DNA of 30,252 nt from an uncultured Selenomonadaceae bacterium. Its GTDB lineage: Bacteria; Bacillota; Negativicutes; Selenomonadales; Selenomonadaceae. Position 1 is the stretch's first letter. Every line of letters begins with the position of its first letter. This document shows positions 15,702 through 23,884 of this stretch, one piece after another. Where the stretch lies: NCBI GenBank assembly GCA_902782705.1, contig CACZOL010000075.1:1-30252 (forward strand). The letters are read 5' to 3'. The position numbers and the translations under genes are program-made. A model generated the notes under the pieces. It had not been told where the DNA came from. It saw only the letters and a program-made list of their open reading frames with translations, and did no database searches.

Positions 15702-15707
15702 TACAAT
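15702..15707 (+). promoter_or_regulatory. Extended -10 promoter for the guanylate-kinase-like gene
   Basis: TG-G-TACAAT forms an extended -10 element about 90 bases before the start codon at 15798. No good -35 is seen at the usual spacing; the upstream DNA is T-rich. It lies in the 243-base gap between the divergent Ppx/GppA and guanylate-kinase-like genes, in which I see no other gene. Confidence 0.5.
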
Positions 15708-15797
15708 GACAGAAATACTAAATTAGACCTATAAAATTTAAAATGATGGAAGCACGTGCATTCTTGCGTAACCAATACAAAGTGAGGAGACCGCGAC

Positions 15798-16364
15798 ATG
15801 AAAAACAAACTTTATGCCCTTGTAGGTCCGCACGCAAGCGGAAAAACAGCAATCATTCGTCAACTGATGAAGCACGGCGTCAATTATATCCCGCTCTATA
15901 CGACACGGTCGCCGGAAGCATACGCGAATAATCCCGTCGGAGCCGCCACCATGTATCGTTTCGTCGATAAGATTGATTTCTTCAAACAGGATTTTCTCGT
16001 TAAGATTACTTATAAAGGCGAATATTACGGCATGATGAAAGAGGAAATCCTGAACGCGCTGCAGAACCATAAAAACAGCGTCATCATTTCCGACGCGCAG
16101 GGTATCAAGCAGCTCTCAAAGCTTCTGAAAGACAGCTTTGAATCCATTTACATCATGGTCGACTATGTCACGCTCGTCGAGCGCATGCTGATGATGAAGC
16201 ATACGAACGACGAAATCAAGTATCATATCGAATATGCGGAAAGCAACGGCGAATTCGACACATGGAAAATCGCCAATCACGTCGTGAAGAACATCATTTC
16301 TTTCGACTCGTCGGTCAACCAGATTCTCGCCATTCTCGGACTGACCGTGCCCATCACCAAATAA
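15798..16364 (+). CDS. Divergent guanylate-kinase-fold P-loop protein
   Basis: A 188-residue nucleotide-binding protein of the guanylate kinase superfamily. Visible features are Walker A GPHASGKT (10-17), the GMP-site pattern YTTRSP (34-39) with YRF (53-55), EYYGM (75-79, matching YYGT of Gmk) and DAQGIKQ (99-105, matching DvQGA). The lid of true Gmk normally has RxRG and a following RL arginine. Here the region reads MMKHTNDEIKYHIEYAESNGEF, so those arginines are missing. GAGGAG precedes the start. It is the only plus-strand gene left of the origin and is monocistronic, ending at a strong terminator. It may be a non-catalytic or altered-specificity paralogue. Whether a canonical gmk exists elsewhere cannot be seen here. 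Confidence 0.78.
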   Translation: MKNKLYALVGPHASGKTAIIRQLMKHGVNYIPLYTTRSPEAYANNPVGAATMYRFVDKIDFFKQDFLVKITYKGEYYGMMKEEILNALQNHKNSVIISDAQGIKQLSKLLKDSFESIYIMVDYVTLVERMLMMKHTNDEIKYHIEYAESNGEFDTWKIANHVVKNIISFDSSVNQILAILGLTVPITK

Positions 16365-16440
16365 CACACGCAAGCGTTGACCGGGCAAGAATGAGTGGAT
16401 TCATATGATCCGCATCTCGTATTGCGTTGCCTTTGTGGAA

Positions 16441-16484
16441 GCATAAAAAAATCGTCGCTCTTTCGAGCGACGATTTTTTTATGC
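16441..16484. terminator. Bidirectional terminator between the kinase-like gene and gyrB
   Basis: A perfect 20-base inverted repeat (16441-16460 and 16465-16484) with a TTTC loop. The core ATCGTCGCTC/GAGCGACGAT is flanked by A7 and T7 tracts, so it has a T-run on both strands and can end the two convergent transcripts. Confidence 0.93.
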
Positions 16485-16488
16485 TTTT

Positions 16489-18534
16489 TTAAATATCGAG
16501 ATTGCGGACTTTCTTTGCGTTTTCTTCGATGAACTGGCGGCGCGGTTCTACTTTTTCGCCCATCAGGATCGTGAACAGCTCATCCGCTTCTTCCGCGTCC
16601 TGAAGGTCTACGCGAAGCATCGTGCGCTTTTCCGGATCCATCGTCGTTTCCCAAAGCTGCTCGGGATTCATTTCGCCGAGACCCTTGTAACGCTGGACGT
16701 TGATATTGTCGCGGCCAATCTCATTGAGCTTTTCCGCGAGTTCCTCGTCGCTGAAGGTGTACCAGTGCTTCTGTCCCTTGCGAATCTGATAGAGCGGCGG
16801 CTGCGCGATATAGACGCGGCCGTGCTCGATCAAAGGACGCATATAGCGATAGAAGAACGTCAACAGCAGCGTACGTATATGCGCGCCGTCCACGTCGGCA
16901 TCGGTCATGATGATGATCTTTCCGTAGCGGCTTTTCGCGAGGTCGAAGTCTTCGGAGATTCCGCTGCCGAATGCCGTGATCATCGTACGGATTTCCGCAT
17001 TCGCGAAAATCTTGTCCAAACGCGCCTTTTCGACGTTCAGGATTTTTCCGCGCAGCGGAAGAATTGCTTGGAAGCGGCGGTCGCGCCCCTGCTTTGCGGA
17101 TCCGCCGGCGCTGTCGCCCTCGACGAGGTAGATTTCCGCCTGCTCCGGATCTTTGACCGAACAGTCCGCCAGCTTACCGGGAAGACCAAGATTGAGTTCC
17201 AACGCGTTTTTGCGGCGCGTCAGTTCTCTTGCCTTGCGCGCGGCTACGCGAGCCCGCGCGGCAAGAACGGATTTTTCAAGAATCCGTTTCGTAATCGTCG
17301 GATTTTCCTCAAAGTATTCGTTGAGTCCTTCGGACACGATCGAATCAACGATTCCACGCGCTTCCGAATTGCCCAGCTTTGTCTTCGTCTGCCCTTCAAA
17401 CTGCGGATTCGGCACTTTCAGGCTGATGACGCAGACAAGTCCTTCGCGAATATCTTCGCCGGTCAGATTCTCGTCTTTTTCCTTCAGCACGCCGAGCTTT
17501 TTCGCGTAGTCGTTGGCCGCGCGCGTCAGCGCAAGCTTCAAGCCTGCCATGTGCGTGCCGCCTTCTTCGGTATTGATGTTATTGACGAAGCTGTAAATCG
17601 TTTCCTGATAACTTTCGTTGTATTGCAGCGCGATTTCAACGATGATGCCGTCTTTCGTACCGTTGAAATAGATAATATCAGGATTGATTTTTTCTTTTTT
17701 CCGGCCCAGATGCTCGACAAAAGAGCGAATACCGCCCTCGTAGTGGAACGTCTCGCTTCTCGTCTCTTCCCCGCGCTCGTCGGTCAAGATGATCGTGATA
17801 CCCTGGTTCAAGAATGCAAGCTCACGCAGACGGTGACGCAGGATCTCATATTTGTAAACCGTATCGGTAAAAATCGTGTCGTCCGGTACAAAATGAACTT
17901 TTGTACCCGTCGTCTCAGCGTCGCCGATTTTCGTCAACGGCTTGACGACGTTGCCGCGGGAAAACGTAATCTCATAACGGGCGCCGTCTCGCATGACTTC
18001 GACTTCCATCGAAGTCGAAAGTGCATTGACAACGGAAACGCCGACGCCGTGCAGTCCGCCGGACACCTTATAGCCGCCGTCGCCAAATTTTCCGCCTGCG
18101 TGCAGAACAGTCAAAACGACTTCGACGGCCGGTTTTCCGCTCTCATGCATATCGACCGGAATGCCGCGCCCGTTGTCGACGACGGTGATACTGTCGTCTT
18201 TATGGATTGTTACTTCCACATGATCGCAATATCCGGCCAGCGCTTCGTCGATGGAATTGTCCACGACTTCGTAGACCAGATGATGAAGGCCTCGCTCGGA
18301 CGTGCTGCCGATATACATACCGGGGCGCATACGTACCGCTTCCAGACCTTCCAGCACTTGAATCTGATTTGCGTCGTAAGGACCGGCGACCTGAGAAAGC
18401 TCGGGATCGACATTATCCGAATGAATCGTGATCCCGGAAGTATCGAGATCGGCGTCCTCCAGATTTTCCATATATTTTTCGGCGCTTTCAGGCTCTCCTT
18501 CCACGTTCATCACTTTCGTTTCATCTTCCGACAT
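16489..18534 (-). CDS. gyrB: DNA gyrase subunit B
   Basis: ATPase subunit of gyrase, 681 residues, somewhat longer than the usual 635-650. The GHKL ATPase has E89 and N93 in YEVVDN, D120 in VVDNGRGIP and the GGLHGVGVSVVNALS lid. The TOPRIM domain has E472 in LVEGDSAGG, PLRGKILNVEKA and the metal motif MTDADVDGAHI. The C-terminal QRYKGLGEMNPEQLWETTM and the ending KVRNLDI are canonical. The extra length is an acidic N-terminal extension of about 45 residues (15 Asp/Glu) before the conserved IQVLEGLEAVRMRPGMYIG. GGAGG before 18534 supports this start. It is the last gene of the dnaN-to-gyrB run. gyrA is not adjacent. Confidence 0.97.
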   Translation of the reverse strand: MSEDETKVMNVEGEPESAEKYMENLEDADLDTSGITIHSDNVDPELSQVAGPYDANQIQVLEGLEAVRMRPGMYIGSTSERGLHHLVYEVVDNSIDEALAGYCDHVEVTIHKDDSITVVDNGRGIPVDMHESGKPAVEVVLTVLHAGGKFGDGGYKVSGGLHGVGVSVVNALSTSMEVEVMRDGARYEITFSRGNVVKPLTKIGDAETTGTKVHFVPDDTIFTDTVYKYEILRHRLRELAFLNQGITIILTDERGEETRSETFHYEGGIRSFVEHLGRKKEKINPDIIYFNGTKDGIIVEIALQYNESYQETIYSFVNNINTEEGGTHMAGLKLALTRAANDYAKKLGVLKEKDENLTGEDIREGLVCVISLKVPNPQFEGQTKTKLGNSEARGIVDSIVSEGLNEYFEENPTITKRILEKSVLAARARVAARKARELTRRKNALELNLGLPGKLADCSVKDPEQAEIYLVEGDSAGGSAKQGRDRRFQAILPLRGKILNVEKARLDKIFANAEIRTMITAFGSGISEDFDLAKSRYGKIIIMTDADVDGAHIRTLLLTFFYRYMRPLIEHGRVYIAQPPLYQIRKGQKHWYTFSDEELAEKLNEIGRDNINVQRYKGLGEMNPEQLWETTMDPEKRTMLRVDLQDAEEADELFTILMGEKVEPRRQFIEENAKKVRNLDI

Positions 18535-18564
18535 ATTGCAATCCTCCGTTCAAAAATGGACAAC

Positions 18565-18804
18565 CTAAATGGAAAAAACGCTGGAACGTCTTTTCAACGT
18601 ATCGACAGACAGCTTGGAAAGATATATGCCGCTTGTCGTAACGACAGCGGACTTCGGACGGCCGCCCGACAAATCTTTCAGAGCCTCTTTGTTTTCCGAC
18701 AAGAATTTCTTTCCGTCTTTGGAAGCGCACATTTCCTGATATGCATGCATGGACACGATGTCGCAGAGACGGACGGAATCGTCTCCTCCCAAATGAAGAA
18801 ACAT
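18565..18804 (-). CDS. remB: RemB/YaaB-like (DUF370) protein
   Basis: A 79-residue protein matching the DUF370 family that lies between recF and gyrB in Bacillus (YaaB/RemB, a regulator of extracellular matrix genes). It begins MFLHLGGDDSVRLCDIVSMHAY and ends with the region PKSAVVTTSGIYLSKLSVDTLKRR, which is the conserved part of the family. Its ATG overlaps the stop of the upstream gene by one base (TAATG), so translation is coupled. A role in matrix or biofilm control here is inferred from the family only. Confidence 0.85.
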   Translation of the reverse strand: MFLHLGGDDSVRLCDIVSMHAYQEMCASKDGKKFLSENKEALKDLSGGRPKSAVVTTSGIYLSKLSVDTLKRRSSVFSI

Positions 18805-19730
18805 TACGCATTTCTCCTCAAGATACTTCGCTTGCCTTTCTTTCCGTCGGACGGAAAAATGTCAGGCAAAAGATCGAAACGAAGCCTTTCCATGTATTTT
18901 GAGATAATCGGTCCCGTCAATTTCTCGGGCTTGATCGCCGCAAAGAGCATCACGAGCATTTTTGCGTCGTCGCTCGTTTCGTCTCCTTTCGGGATACGAG
19001 ATGCAATGGTTTGAAGCAACGAAAATCTTGCTTGAAAAGCCGTCTCTCTGGAACACCCGATAATATGGCTCACTTCGTAACCGTGCAGCCAAGGCTCACG
19101 CAGGAGAAGACGACGCACGGCGCTTTCTTCTTCTTCCCTTTTCTTCTGTTCGCAAGCCAGGCACAATTTCTTTTCCGGTGCAGTCAAACGACCGCAAGAC
19201 TGACAGGCATGCCATTGATTTTCCGAAAGCGTCCTCTGCAGCGCCATGTTCTGTGCGACGGCTCGGGAAGCTGCGGAACGAAGCTTTTCGTTTTCAATAT
19301 CCGAAACGATGTCTGCGGTTTTTTCGTAGTCGTCCGGTATCGTCTCTATTTTTTCCGAAAAGGATGCAGATAATGTTTCATTACGCACGGCAAAAGTCTC
19401 TTCCTGCGGCGTGCAAAAACATATTTCTTTGACAAGCTCTTCACAGACAAACGCGTTGATCTTGTCAATGAGCTTTCGTTCCATATAGCGAAGTTCATTG
19501 GCCCAGACCGGTGCGTCCGCCGCCAAAAACAACTTGTGAAAATCCATGCGGACCGGACGGACATGCAAAGCTACGGAAGGACCGGCAATTTCTTTCCAGT
19601 GATGAAACAGGAGATGCGTCAGATACTCTTTTTCCTGCCCGAAAGAAGAGACGAATCGCGGCAATACGTCAGAAAATCGTTCCGTTTTTCTTATACGCGC
19701 TTCTTCTTTTGCCGCTTTTCCTTTTTTCAT
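18804..19730 (-). CDS. DciA-like (DUF721) protein with zinc ribbon
   Basis: 308 residues. The N-terminal part (about 16-95) matches the DUF721/DciA domain: HHWKEIAGPSVALHVRPVRM, then LFLAADAPVWANELRYMERKLIDKIN. DciA proteins interact with the replicative helicase and help load it in many bacteria. A second part carries a CxxC-X10-CxxC zinc ribbon (C176, C179, C190, C193) followed by an Arg/Glu-rich helical C-terminus with HIIGCSRETAFQARFSLLQ. The usual DUF721 protein is only about 100-170 residues, so the ribbon and C-terminal half are an addition. It overlaps recF by 4 bases. A role in helicase loading or replication-linked repair is inferred from the domain and the origin neighbourhood. Confidence 0.8.
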   Translation of the reverse strand: MKKGKAAKEEARIRKTERFSDVLPRFVSSFGQEKEYLTHLLFHHWKEIAGPSVALHVRPVRMDFHKLFLAADAPVWANELRYMERKLIDKINAFVCEELVKEICFCTPQEETFAVRNETLSASFSEKIETIPDDYEKTADIVSDIENEKLRSAASRAVAQNMALQRTLSENQWHACQSCGRLTAPEKKLCLACEQKKREEEESAVRRLLLREPWLHGYEVSHIIGCSRETAFQARFSLLQTIASRIPKGDETSDDAKMLVMLFAAIKPEKLTGPIISKYMERLRFDLLPDIFPSDGKKGKRSILRRNA

Positions 19731-20836
19731 TCCGCCGTCACCGTTCCATGTTCGACATGAAAAATCTGCCCGAAACCGCCGGACGGGATATACGCTTCGT
19801 CCGTCGCCGTCACCAGCGCCTGAAGCTTTTCGCCGCGTATGAAGGAAAGGAGCTGCTCCCGTCGTTCCCGATCGAGTTCGCTCATCACGTCGTCGAGAAG
19901 GAGGATCGGATATTCGCCCGTTTCTTCACGGAAAAAAGCGAGTTCCGCAAGTTTAAGGGAAAGTACGCCTGTACGCTGCTGTCCTTGGGAACCATAAGAA
20001 CGGAGATCTGCTTCATTCACAAAAAAAGCAAGGTCGTCCCGATGAGGCCCGAAGCGCGTAACGCCGCGTAAAATATCAAGTCTTACGGATTCCGCCAGCT
20101 TCTCATTATACCATGAAAGGAGGTCGTTTGTCATGTGATCTCCTTCCCTTGCACCATGCAGCTCATAGCGAAGGGAAAGGGTTTCCTTGCCGCCGGAAAG
20201 ATTTTTTTGCATCTTGGACGCGAGCACGTCAAGTTTTTTTACGACTTCGATTCTCTTTTTGACGACGCTCACGGCTCTTGGAATGATCTGCGCGTCCCAA
20301 AGAGAAAGTTCGCTCTCTTCCGCCTCCCCGTCCCTGATCTTTTTCAAAAGGGAATTTCTCTGCGCCAACAGACGCGTATAAACGGCAAGGTCATAAAAAT
20401 AAGCAGGGTCCGCTTGGGATATCTCCATATCCAGAAATCGCCGACGTCCTGCCGGAGCTCCTTTTATCAAGAAAAGATCTTCCGGTGAGAAAAGAACGAC
20501 GTTCATCGTCCCGATCAAGTCTTTCATACGGACGGCGGCGCCGTTTCTGAGTATCTGTCTTCGTTTGTCACGAAAGAAAAGGAATTCCAGTTGATTTTCT
20601 GCGTCAAAACGCAAAAAATCAAGGGAGAACTTCGCCTCCCCTGCTTCCCACCGCACCAGCTCGGCATCGACGGAGGTACGATGCGAACGCCCAAGCGCCG
20701 CATAATAGACCGCCTCCAAGATGTTTGTTTTTCCTTGGGCGTTCTGCCCGAGAAAAACGTTGACGCCGGATGAAAGGTCAATTTGCTCTTCTTTATAATT
20801 CCTGTAATTTCTAAGCTCGATGCGCCGGATTCTCAT
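19727..20836 (-). CDS. recF: RecF DNA repair and replication-gap protein
   Basis: SMC-like ATPase that binds gapped DNA and helps load RecA. It has 369 residues, the usual length. Walker A is GQNAQGKT (30-37). The ABC-type signature lies in YGSQGQQRTGVLSLKLAE and Walker B in ILLLDDVMSELD near the C-terminus. The N-terminus MRIRRIELRNYRNY is typical. It starts 3 bases after the S4 gene stop and overlaps the DUF721 gene by 4 bases, so it is translationally coupled in the dnaN-to-gyrB run. Confidence 0.96.
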   Translation of the reverse strand: MRIRRIELRNYRNYKEEQIDLSSGVNVFLGQNAQGKTNILEAVYYAALGRSHRTSVDAELVRWEAGEAKFSLDFLRFDAENQLEFLFFRDKRRQILRNGAAVRMKDLIGTMNVVLFSPEDLFLIKGAPAGRRRFLDMEISQADPAYFYDLAVYTRLLAQRNSLLKKIRDGEAEESELSLWDAQIIPRAVSVVKKRIEVVKKLDVLASKMQKNLSGGKETLSLRYELHGAREGDHMTNDLLSWYNEKLAESVRLDILRGVTRFGPHRDDLAFFVNEADLRSYGSQGQQRTGVLSLKLAELAFFREETGEYPILLLDDVMSELDRERREQLLSFIRGEKLQALVTATDEAYIPSGGFGQIFHVEHGTVTAE

Positions 20837-20839
20837 CTC

Positions 20840-21067
20840 TTATGCTCCAGAGACAATCTGATACTCCATATCGCCGTCTTCCATACGCAAAGTTACCACG
20901 TCTCCCGGCGACAATTTTTTTCTGCGCGCCGTTTCCAAAACGCCGTTGACGAAAATAATACCGTCTTCAATCATCGGTCTTACCGCGCCCCCGGTCGCCA
21001 CGACGCCAGCCAGCTTCAGGCACTGATCGAGCTGTATGGATTCCGTATGGATCTCAATCTTTTCCAT
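20840..21067 (-). CDS. yaaA: S4-domain RNA-binding protein YaaA
   Basis: A 75-residue S4-like RNA-binding protein found between dnaN and recF in Firmicutes. The S4 core is visible as IQLDQCLKLAGVVATGGAVRPMIEDGIIFVNGVLETARRKKL, followed by the closing strand PGDVVTL. The start at 21067 lies 15 bases after the dnaN stop. Its function in ribosome assembly or RNA binding is inferred from the fold. Confidence 0.9.
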   Translation of the reverse strand: MEKIEIHTESIQLDQCLKLAGVVATGGAVRPMIEDGIIFVNGVLETARRKKLSPGDVVTLRMEDGDMEYQIVSGA

Positions 21068-21082
21068 GCCTTTTTTCTCCGC

Positions 21083-22198
21083 TTAATGCTTCGTACGGAC
21101 AGGCGTTATGATATAGACAAAATCTTCGTTGTTCGGCTCGCGCACGGCGGCGGGCTTCAAAGAATCGTTCAGCATAAGAATGAACTGATCTCCGTTGACT
21201 ACTTTCAGGACGTCGATCAGATACGAAGCGTTGAAAGAAATATCAATATCGTCTCCGTCAATGGTCGCCTTGACGGTTTCTTCCGCCCTGCCGACAATCG
21301 GATTATCCGAAGAGATATGCACCTCTCCCATATTGAAAACGAGCTTAATGGTATTGTATTCCGAAGAACGGGCAATCAACCCGACACGGGAAACAGCTGA
21401 CAGGAAAGAAGCTGTCGGAAGCGTAACGCGCGTCGCAAAATCAGTCGGAATCGCCCGACGATAATCGGGATATTTTCCTTCGATCAACCGTGTCGTCATA
21501 TAAGCTCGTTCCGTCTCAAAGCTCATTTCACTTCGCGTGCAGGATACCGTGACTTCCTCAGGAATCTCTCCGCCCACGATATGCTGCAATTCTTCCAGAA
21601 CGCGTTTTGGAATGATATACTGACATTTTTCTTGCTGCTCTTCCTCGATGGTTTCCTCATGCAGCGCCAAACGATGGGAATTTGTCGCTACCATGCGCAC
21701 TTTGTCTCCTTCGAGTTCCAACAGCGCGCCGGTAAAAACAGGCCGTGTTTCGTCCGTCGCACAGGCGAAAGTAGTACGACGAACGAGTTCTTTCAATACG
21801 ACGCTTCGTACTTTGAACGTCTTTCCTTCCTGCAAACGACTGATTTTAGGAAAATCCTCCGCGTTCATACTCAAAAGCGTAAAATTGGAATTTCCGGAAG
21901 AGATCTTTAAGATTTTTGTCGATTTGTCGTAATCGAGCTGCACGTTTTCTTCCGGAAGCGTACGAACGACTTCCTGCATATATCTCCCGGAGACGACGAC
22001 TTCTCCAGGCGCGTCGATTTCCGCGGTTATATGAAGAACGACGCCTATCTCATAATCCGTCGCTTGTATTTCCAGCATGTCCTTTTCTGCCCTCATATAA
22101 ATACCGGACAGAATAGGAGTCTGCGGTTTATTTGCTACGGAACGCCCTGCAATTTGCAACGCTTGGACGAGTTCCGATTTCAGACAGGAAATTTTCAC
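21083..22198 (-). CDS. dnaN: DNA polymerase III sliding clamp (beta)
   Basis: Ring-shaped processivity factor, 371 residues, covering three repeats of the clamp fold. Recognisable stretches are MKISCLKSELVQALQIAGRSV at the start, AEDFPKISRL and FTGALLELEGDKVRMVATNSHRLAL in the middle, EGKYPDYRRAIP, and the C-terminal VREPNNEDFVYIITPVR that forms the partner-binding pocket. The start codon is GTG at 22198, with GAGGTGA 6 bases upstream. The 234-base gap to dnaA is part of the origin. Confidence 0.97.
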   Translation of the reverse strand: MKISCLKSELVQALQIAGRSVANKPQTPILSGIYMRAEKDMLEIQATDYEIGVVLHITAEIDAPGEVVVSGRYMQEVVRTLPEENVQLDYDKSTKILKISSGNSNFTLLSMNAEDFPKISRLQEGKTFKVRSVVLKELVRRTTFACATDETRPVFTGALLELEGDKVRMVATNSHRLALHEETIEEEQQEKCQYIIPKRVLEELQHIVGGEIPEEVTVSCTRSEMSFETERAYMTTRLIEGKYPDYRRAIPTDFATRVTLPTASFLSAVSRVGLIARSSEYNTIKLVFNMGEVHISSDNPIVGRAEETVKATIDGDDIDISFNASYLIDVLKVVNGDQFILMLNDSLKPAAVREPNNEDFVYIITPVRTKH

Positions 22199-22432
22199 GG
22201 TTATTCACCTCACGTATTATTAACTCAATAATATTATAAATCTTAGTCGTAGTAGTAATAGGGGCTGTGGAAATGTGTAAAAGAGACGGAAGACAAGAAA
22301 TAAAGCTTATTTTTCGATGTGTATAAGAATGTTGAAAAGAAGCTTTGATTTTCCACATAATCACAAAGGAGGGTGTATGGAGTTCTTTATCCACATTTCT
22401 TTTACAGTTTTTTCGCTGATGTTTCCACAGGA
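22199..22432. other. oriC, dnaA-dnaN part: AT-rich unwinding region with DnaA boxes
   Basis: A gene-free gap. From the dnaN side it holds an AT-rich stretch (22213-22243), a triplet array (22244-22261), a weak box TGTGGAAAT (22266-22274), TGTGTATAA (22318-22326, matching TTATNCACA on the minus strand), TTTTCCACA (22349-22357, one mismatch), a perfect TTATCCACA (22387-22395) and a weak TTTCCACAG near the dnaA stop. The layout of AT-rich DNA, triplets, a G/C block and DnaA box matches the basal unwinding element known at Bacillus oriC. Confidence 0.85.
22244..22261 (+). promoter_or_regulatory. DnaA-trio array
   Basis: Six consecutive triplets in register: TAG TCG TAG TAG TAA TAG. They are followed by GGGC and a DnaA-box-like TGTGGAAAT, with AT-rich DNA on the other side. 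In Bacillus, TAG-type trios between the DnaA boxes and the unwinding element guide DnaA onto single strand. Confidence 0.75.
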
Positions 22433-23884
22433 TTACATTTGACGGATCCGGTCGGTCAATTCTCCGATCATCTTGTCAAACTGAGCGCTTTCTTCACGCA
22501 TTTTCGTGATCTTGTCATAGGCATGCATGACGGTCGTATGGTCGCGCCCGCCGAAATATTCGCCGATCTGCGGCAAAGAAGAGTCGGTCAGCTTTCGGCA
22601 GAGGTACATAGCCACCTGCCGTGCTAAAGCGAGGTCGCGCGTTCTCTTCTTTGAGAAGAGTTCGCCCGTCTGGACATTGAAATGGGAAGCAGTGATATCT
22701 TGGATGAGCTCGAGTGTGATGCTCTTCGTAGGCTCTATTGGATAGCTTCCCTTCATTGCCTTGCCTGCGAGGTCGATCGTGATGCTTTGATTCTCGAGAT
22801 CGGCTTGTGCGACGACACGCGTCAAAGCGCCTTCGAGCTCTCGGATATTGCTGTCTACGCGACTGGCGATGAAGTAAAAAACGTCGTCCGGAATATCCAG
22901 ATGGTCGAGCATCGCTTTCTTTTGGAGAATGGCGATACGGGTCTCCAGATCCGGCGCCGTGATATCGACCGGCAGCCCCCATTCAAAGCGTGAGCGAAGA
23001 CGGTCTTCGATAATCTTTATATCGCGGGGATGGCGGTCTGCGGAAAGGATGATTGCCTTTTCCGCATCGTAGAGAGCGTTGAACGTATGGAAAAATTCTT
23101 CCTGCGTTCTTTCCTTTGTATATAAGAACTGGATATCGTCGACAAGAAGAACGTCGATATTTCTGTATTTCTGCTGGAATTCTCTCGGCTTGCCTTCGCG
23201 GATGGAAGCGATGAAGTCGTTCAGGAATTTTTCGCTGGAAATATAAAGGACGCGCTTTGTCGGGTCATCCTTCAAGATCTGGTTGCCGATTGCATGCATC
23301 AGGTGCGTTTTACCGAGACCGACGCCGCCGTAAAGGAAAAGAGGGTTGTAGACGCGGCCCGGCTTTTTAACGACGGCAAGCGCTGCAGAATATGCAAGCT
23401 GGTTGGAAGTGCCCGTGACGAAATTTTCAAAGGTGTATTTCTCTTTCAATGAAGAATGATCTCCGGGCATGATTGGGACAAAATGAGATACTTCCTTATG
23501 CGGATATGCGACAGAAGCAGACGAATCTGTGGGAAAGAGATTCGTCTGCGATGATCTTTCTTCATAGGAAGATTGTGATTCGGGGATTGGCTGTGCCGCT
23601 CCGCCGTCTTCCTTCTTTTTTGATTCAGGAATCGTTTCGATTTTTATTTCGACTTCCTTATCAAGGATAGCGCGCACGGCGTCCTTGATAAAAGGAATAT
23701 AATGTTCTTCTATATAATGAAGAGAAAAATCGTTGGGAGCGCCAAGAGAGAAAGAAACATCCGTCAGTGAAAGAGGAACGACGGGAATCAACCATCTTTG
23801 ACATTCGCTTTCCGTGATCGTATCGGTATTTCGGAAGTTTTCAAGCACTTGATTCCAGACGTTCTGCATATTTTTCGGTTCCAT
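22433..23884 (-). CDS. dnaA: Chromosomal replication initiator DnaA
   Basis: AAA+ initiator that binds DnaA boxes and melts the origin, 483 residues. Domain I is about residues 5-80 (VWNQVLENFRNTDTITESECQRWL), and domain II is a variable Ser/Glu-rich linker (about 85-145). Domain III has Walker A GGVGLGKT (186-193) and Walker B VLLVDDIQ (245-252). Domain IV ends with the box-recognition motif GGRDHTTVMHAYDKI (from about 445). The start at 23884 is chosen because the upstream in-frame stretch extends into origin DNA and has no DnaA similarity; an AGGTGTG site precedes it. Boxes on both sides allow autoregulation. Confidence 0.97.
   Translation of the reverse strand: MEPKNMQNVWNQVLENFRNTDTITESECQRWLIPVVPLSLTDVSFSLGAPNDFSLHYIEEHYIPFIKDAVRAILDKEVEIKIETIPESKKKEDGGAAQPIPESQSSYEERSSQTNLFPTDSSASVAYPHKEVSHFVPIMPGDHSSLKEKYTFENFVTGTSNQLAYSAALAVVKKPGRVYNPLFLYGGVGLGKTHLMHAIGNQILKDDPTKRVLYISSEKFLNDFIASIREGKPREFQQKYRNIDVLLVDDIQFLYTKERTQEEFFHTFNALYDAEKAIILSADRHPRDIKIIEDRLRSRFEWGLPVDITAPDLETRIAILQKKAMLDHLDIPDDVFYFIASRVDSNIRELEGALTRVVAQADLENQSITIDLAGKAMKGSYPIEPTKSITLELIQDITASHFNVQTGELFSKKRTRDLALARQVAMYLCRKLTDSSLPQIGEYFGGRDHTTVMHAYDKITKMREESAQFDKMIGELTDRIRQM

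Noticed and set aside
15751..15760. AGCACGTGCA as a second parS site
   Set aside because: Only the CACGTG core matches; the TGTTTC and GAAACA arms are missing.
16765..19014. Plus-strand open frame of 749 codons opposite gyrB, remB and the DUF721 gene
   Set aside because: It spans several well-supported minus-strand genes and contains no recognisable domain.
22236..22242. TATAAT on the minus strand as a dnaN promoter
   Set aside because: The -10 match is good but the element 17 bases upstream (CTATTA) is poor and it overlaps the AT-rich unwinding region, so I do not list it as a promoter.
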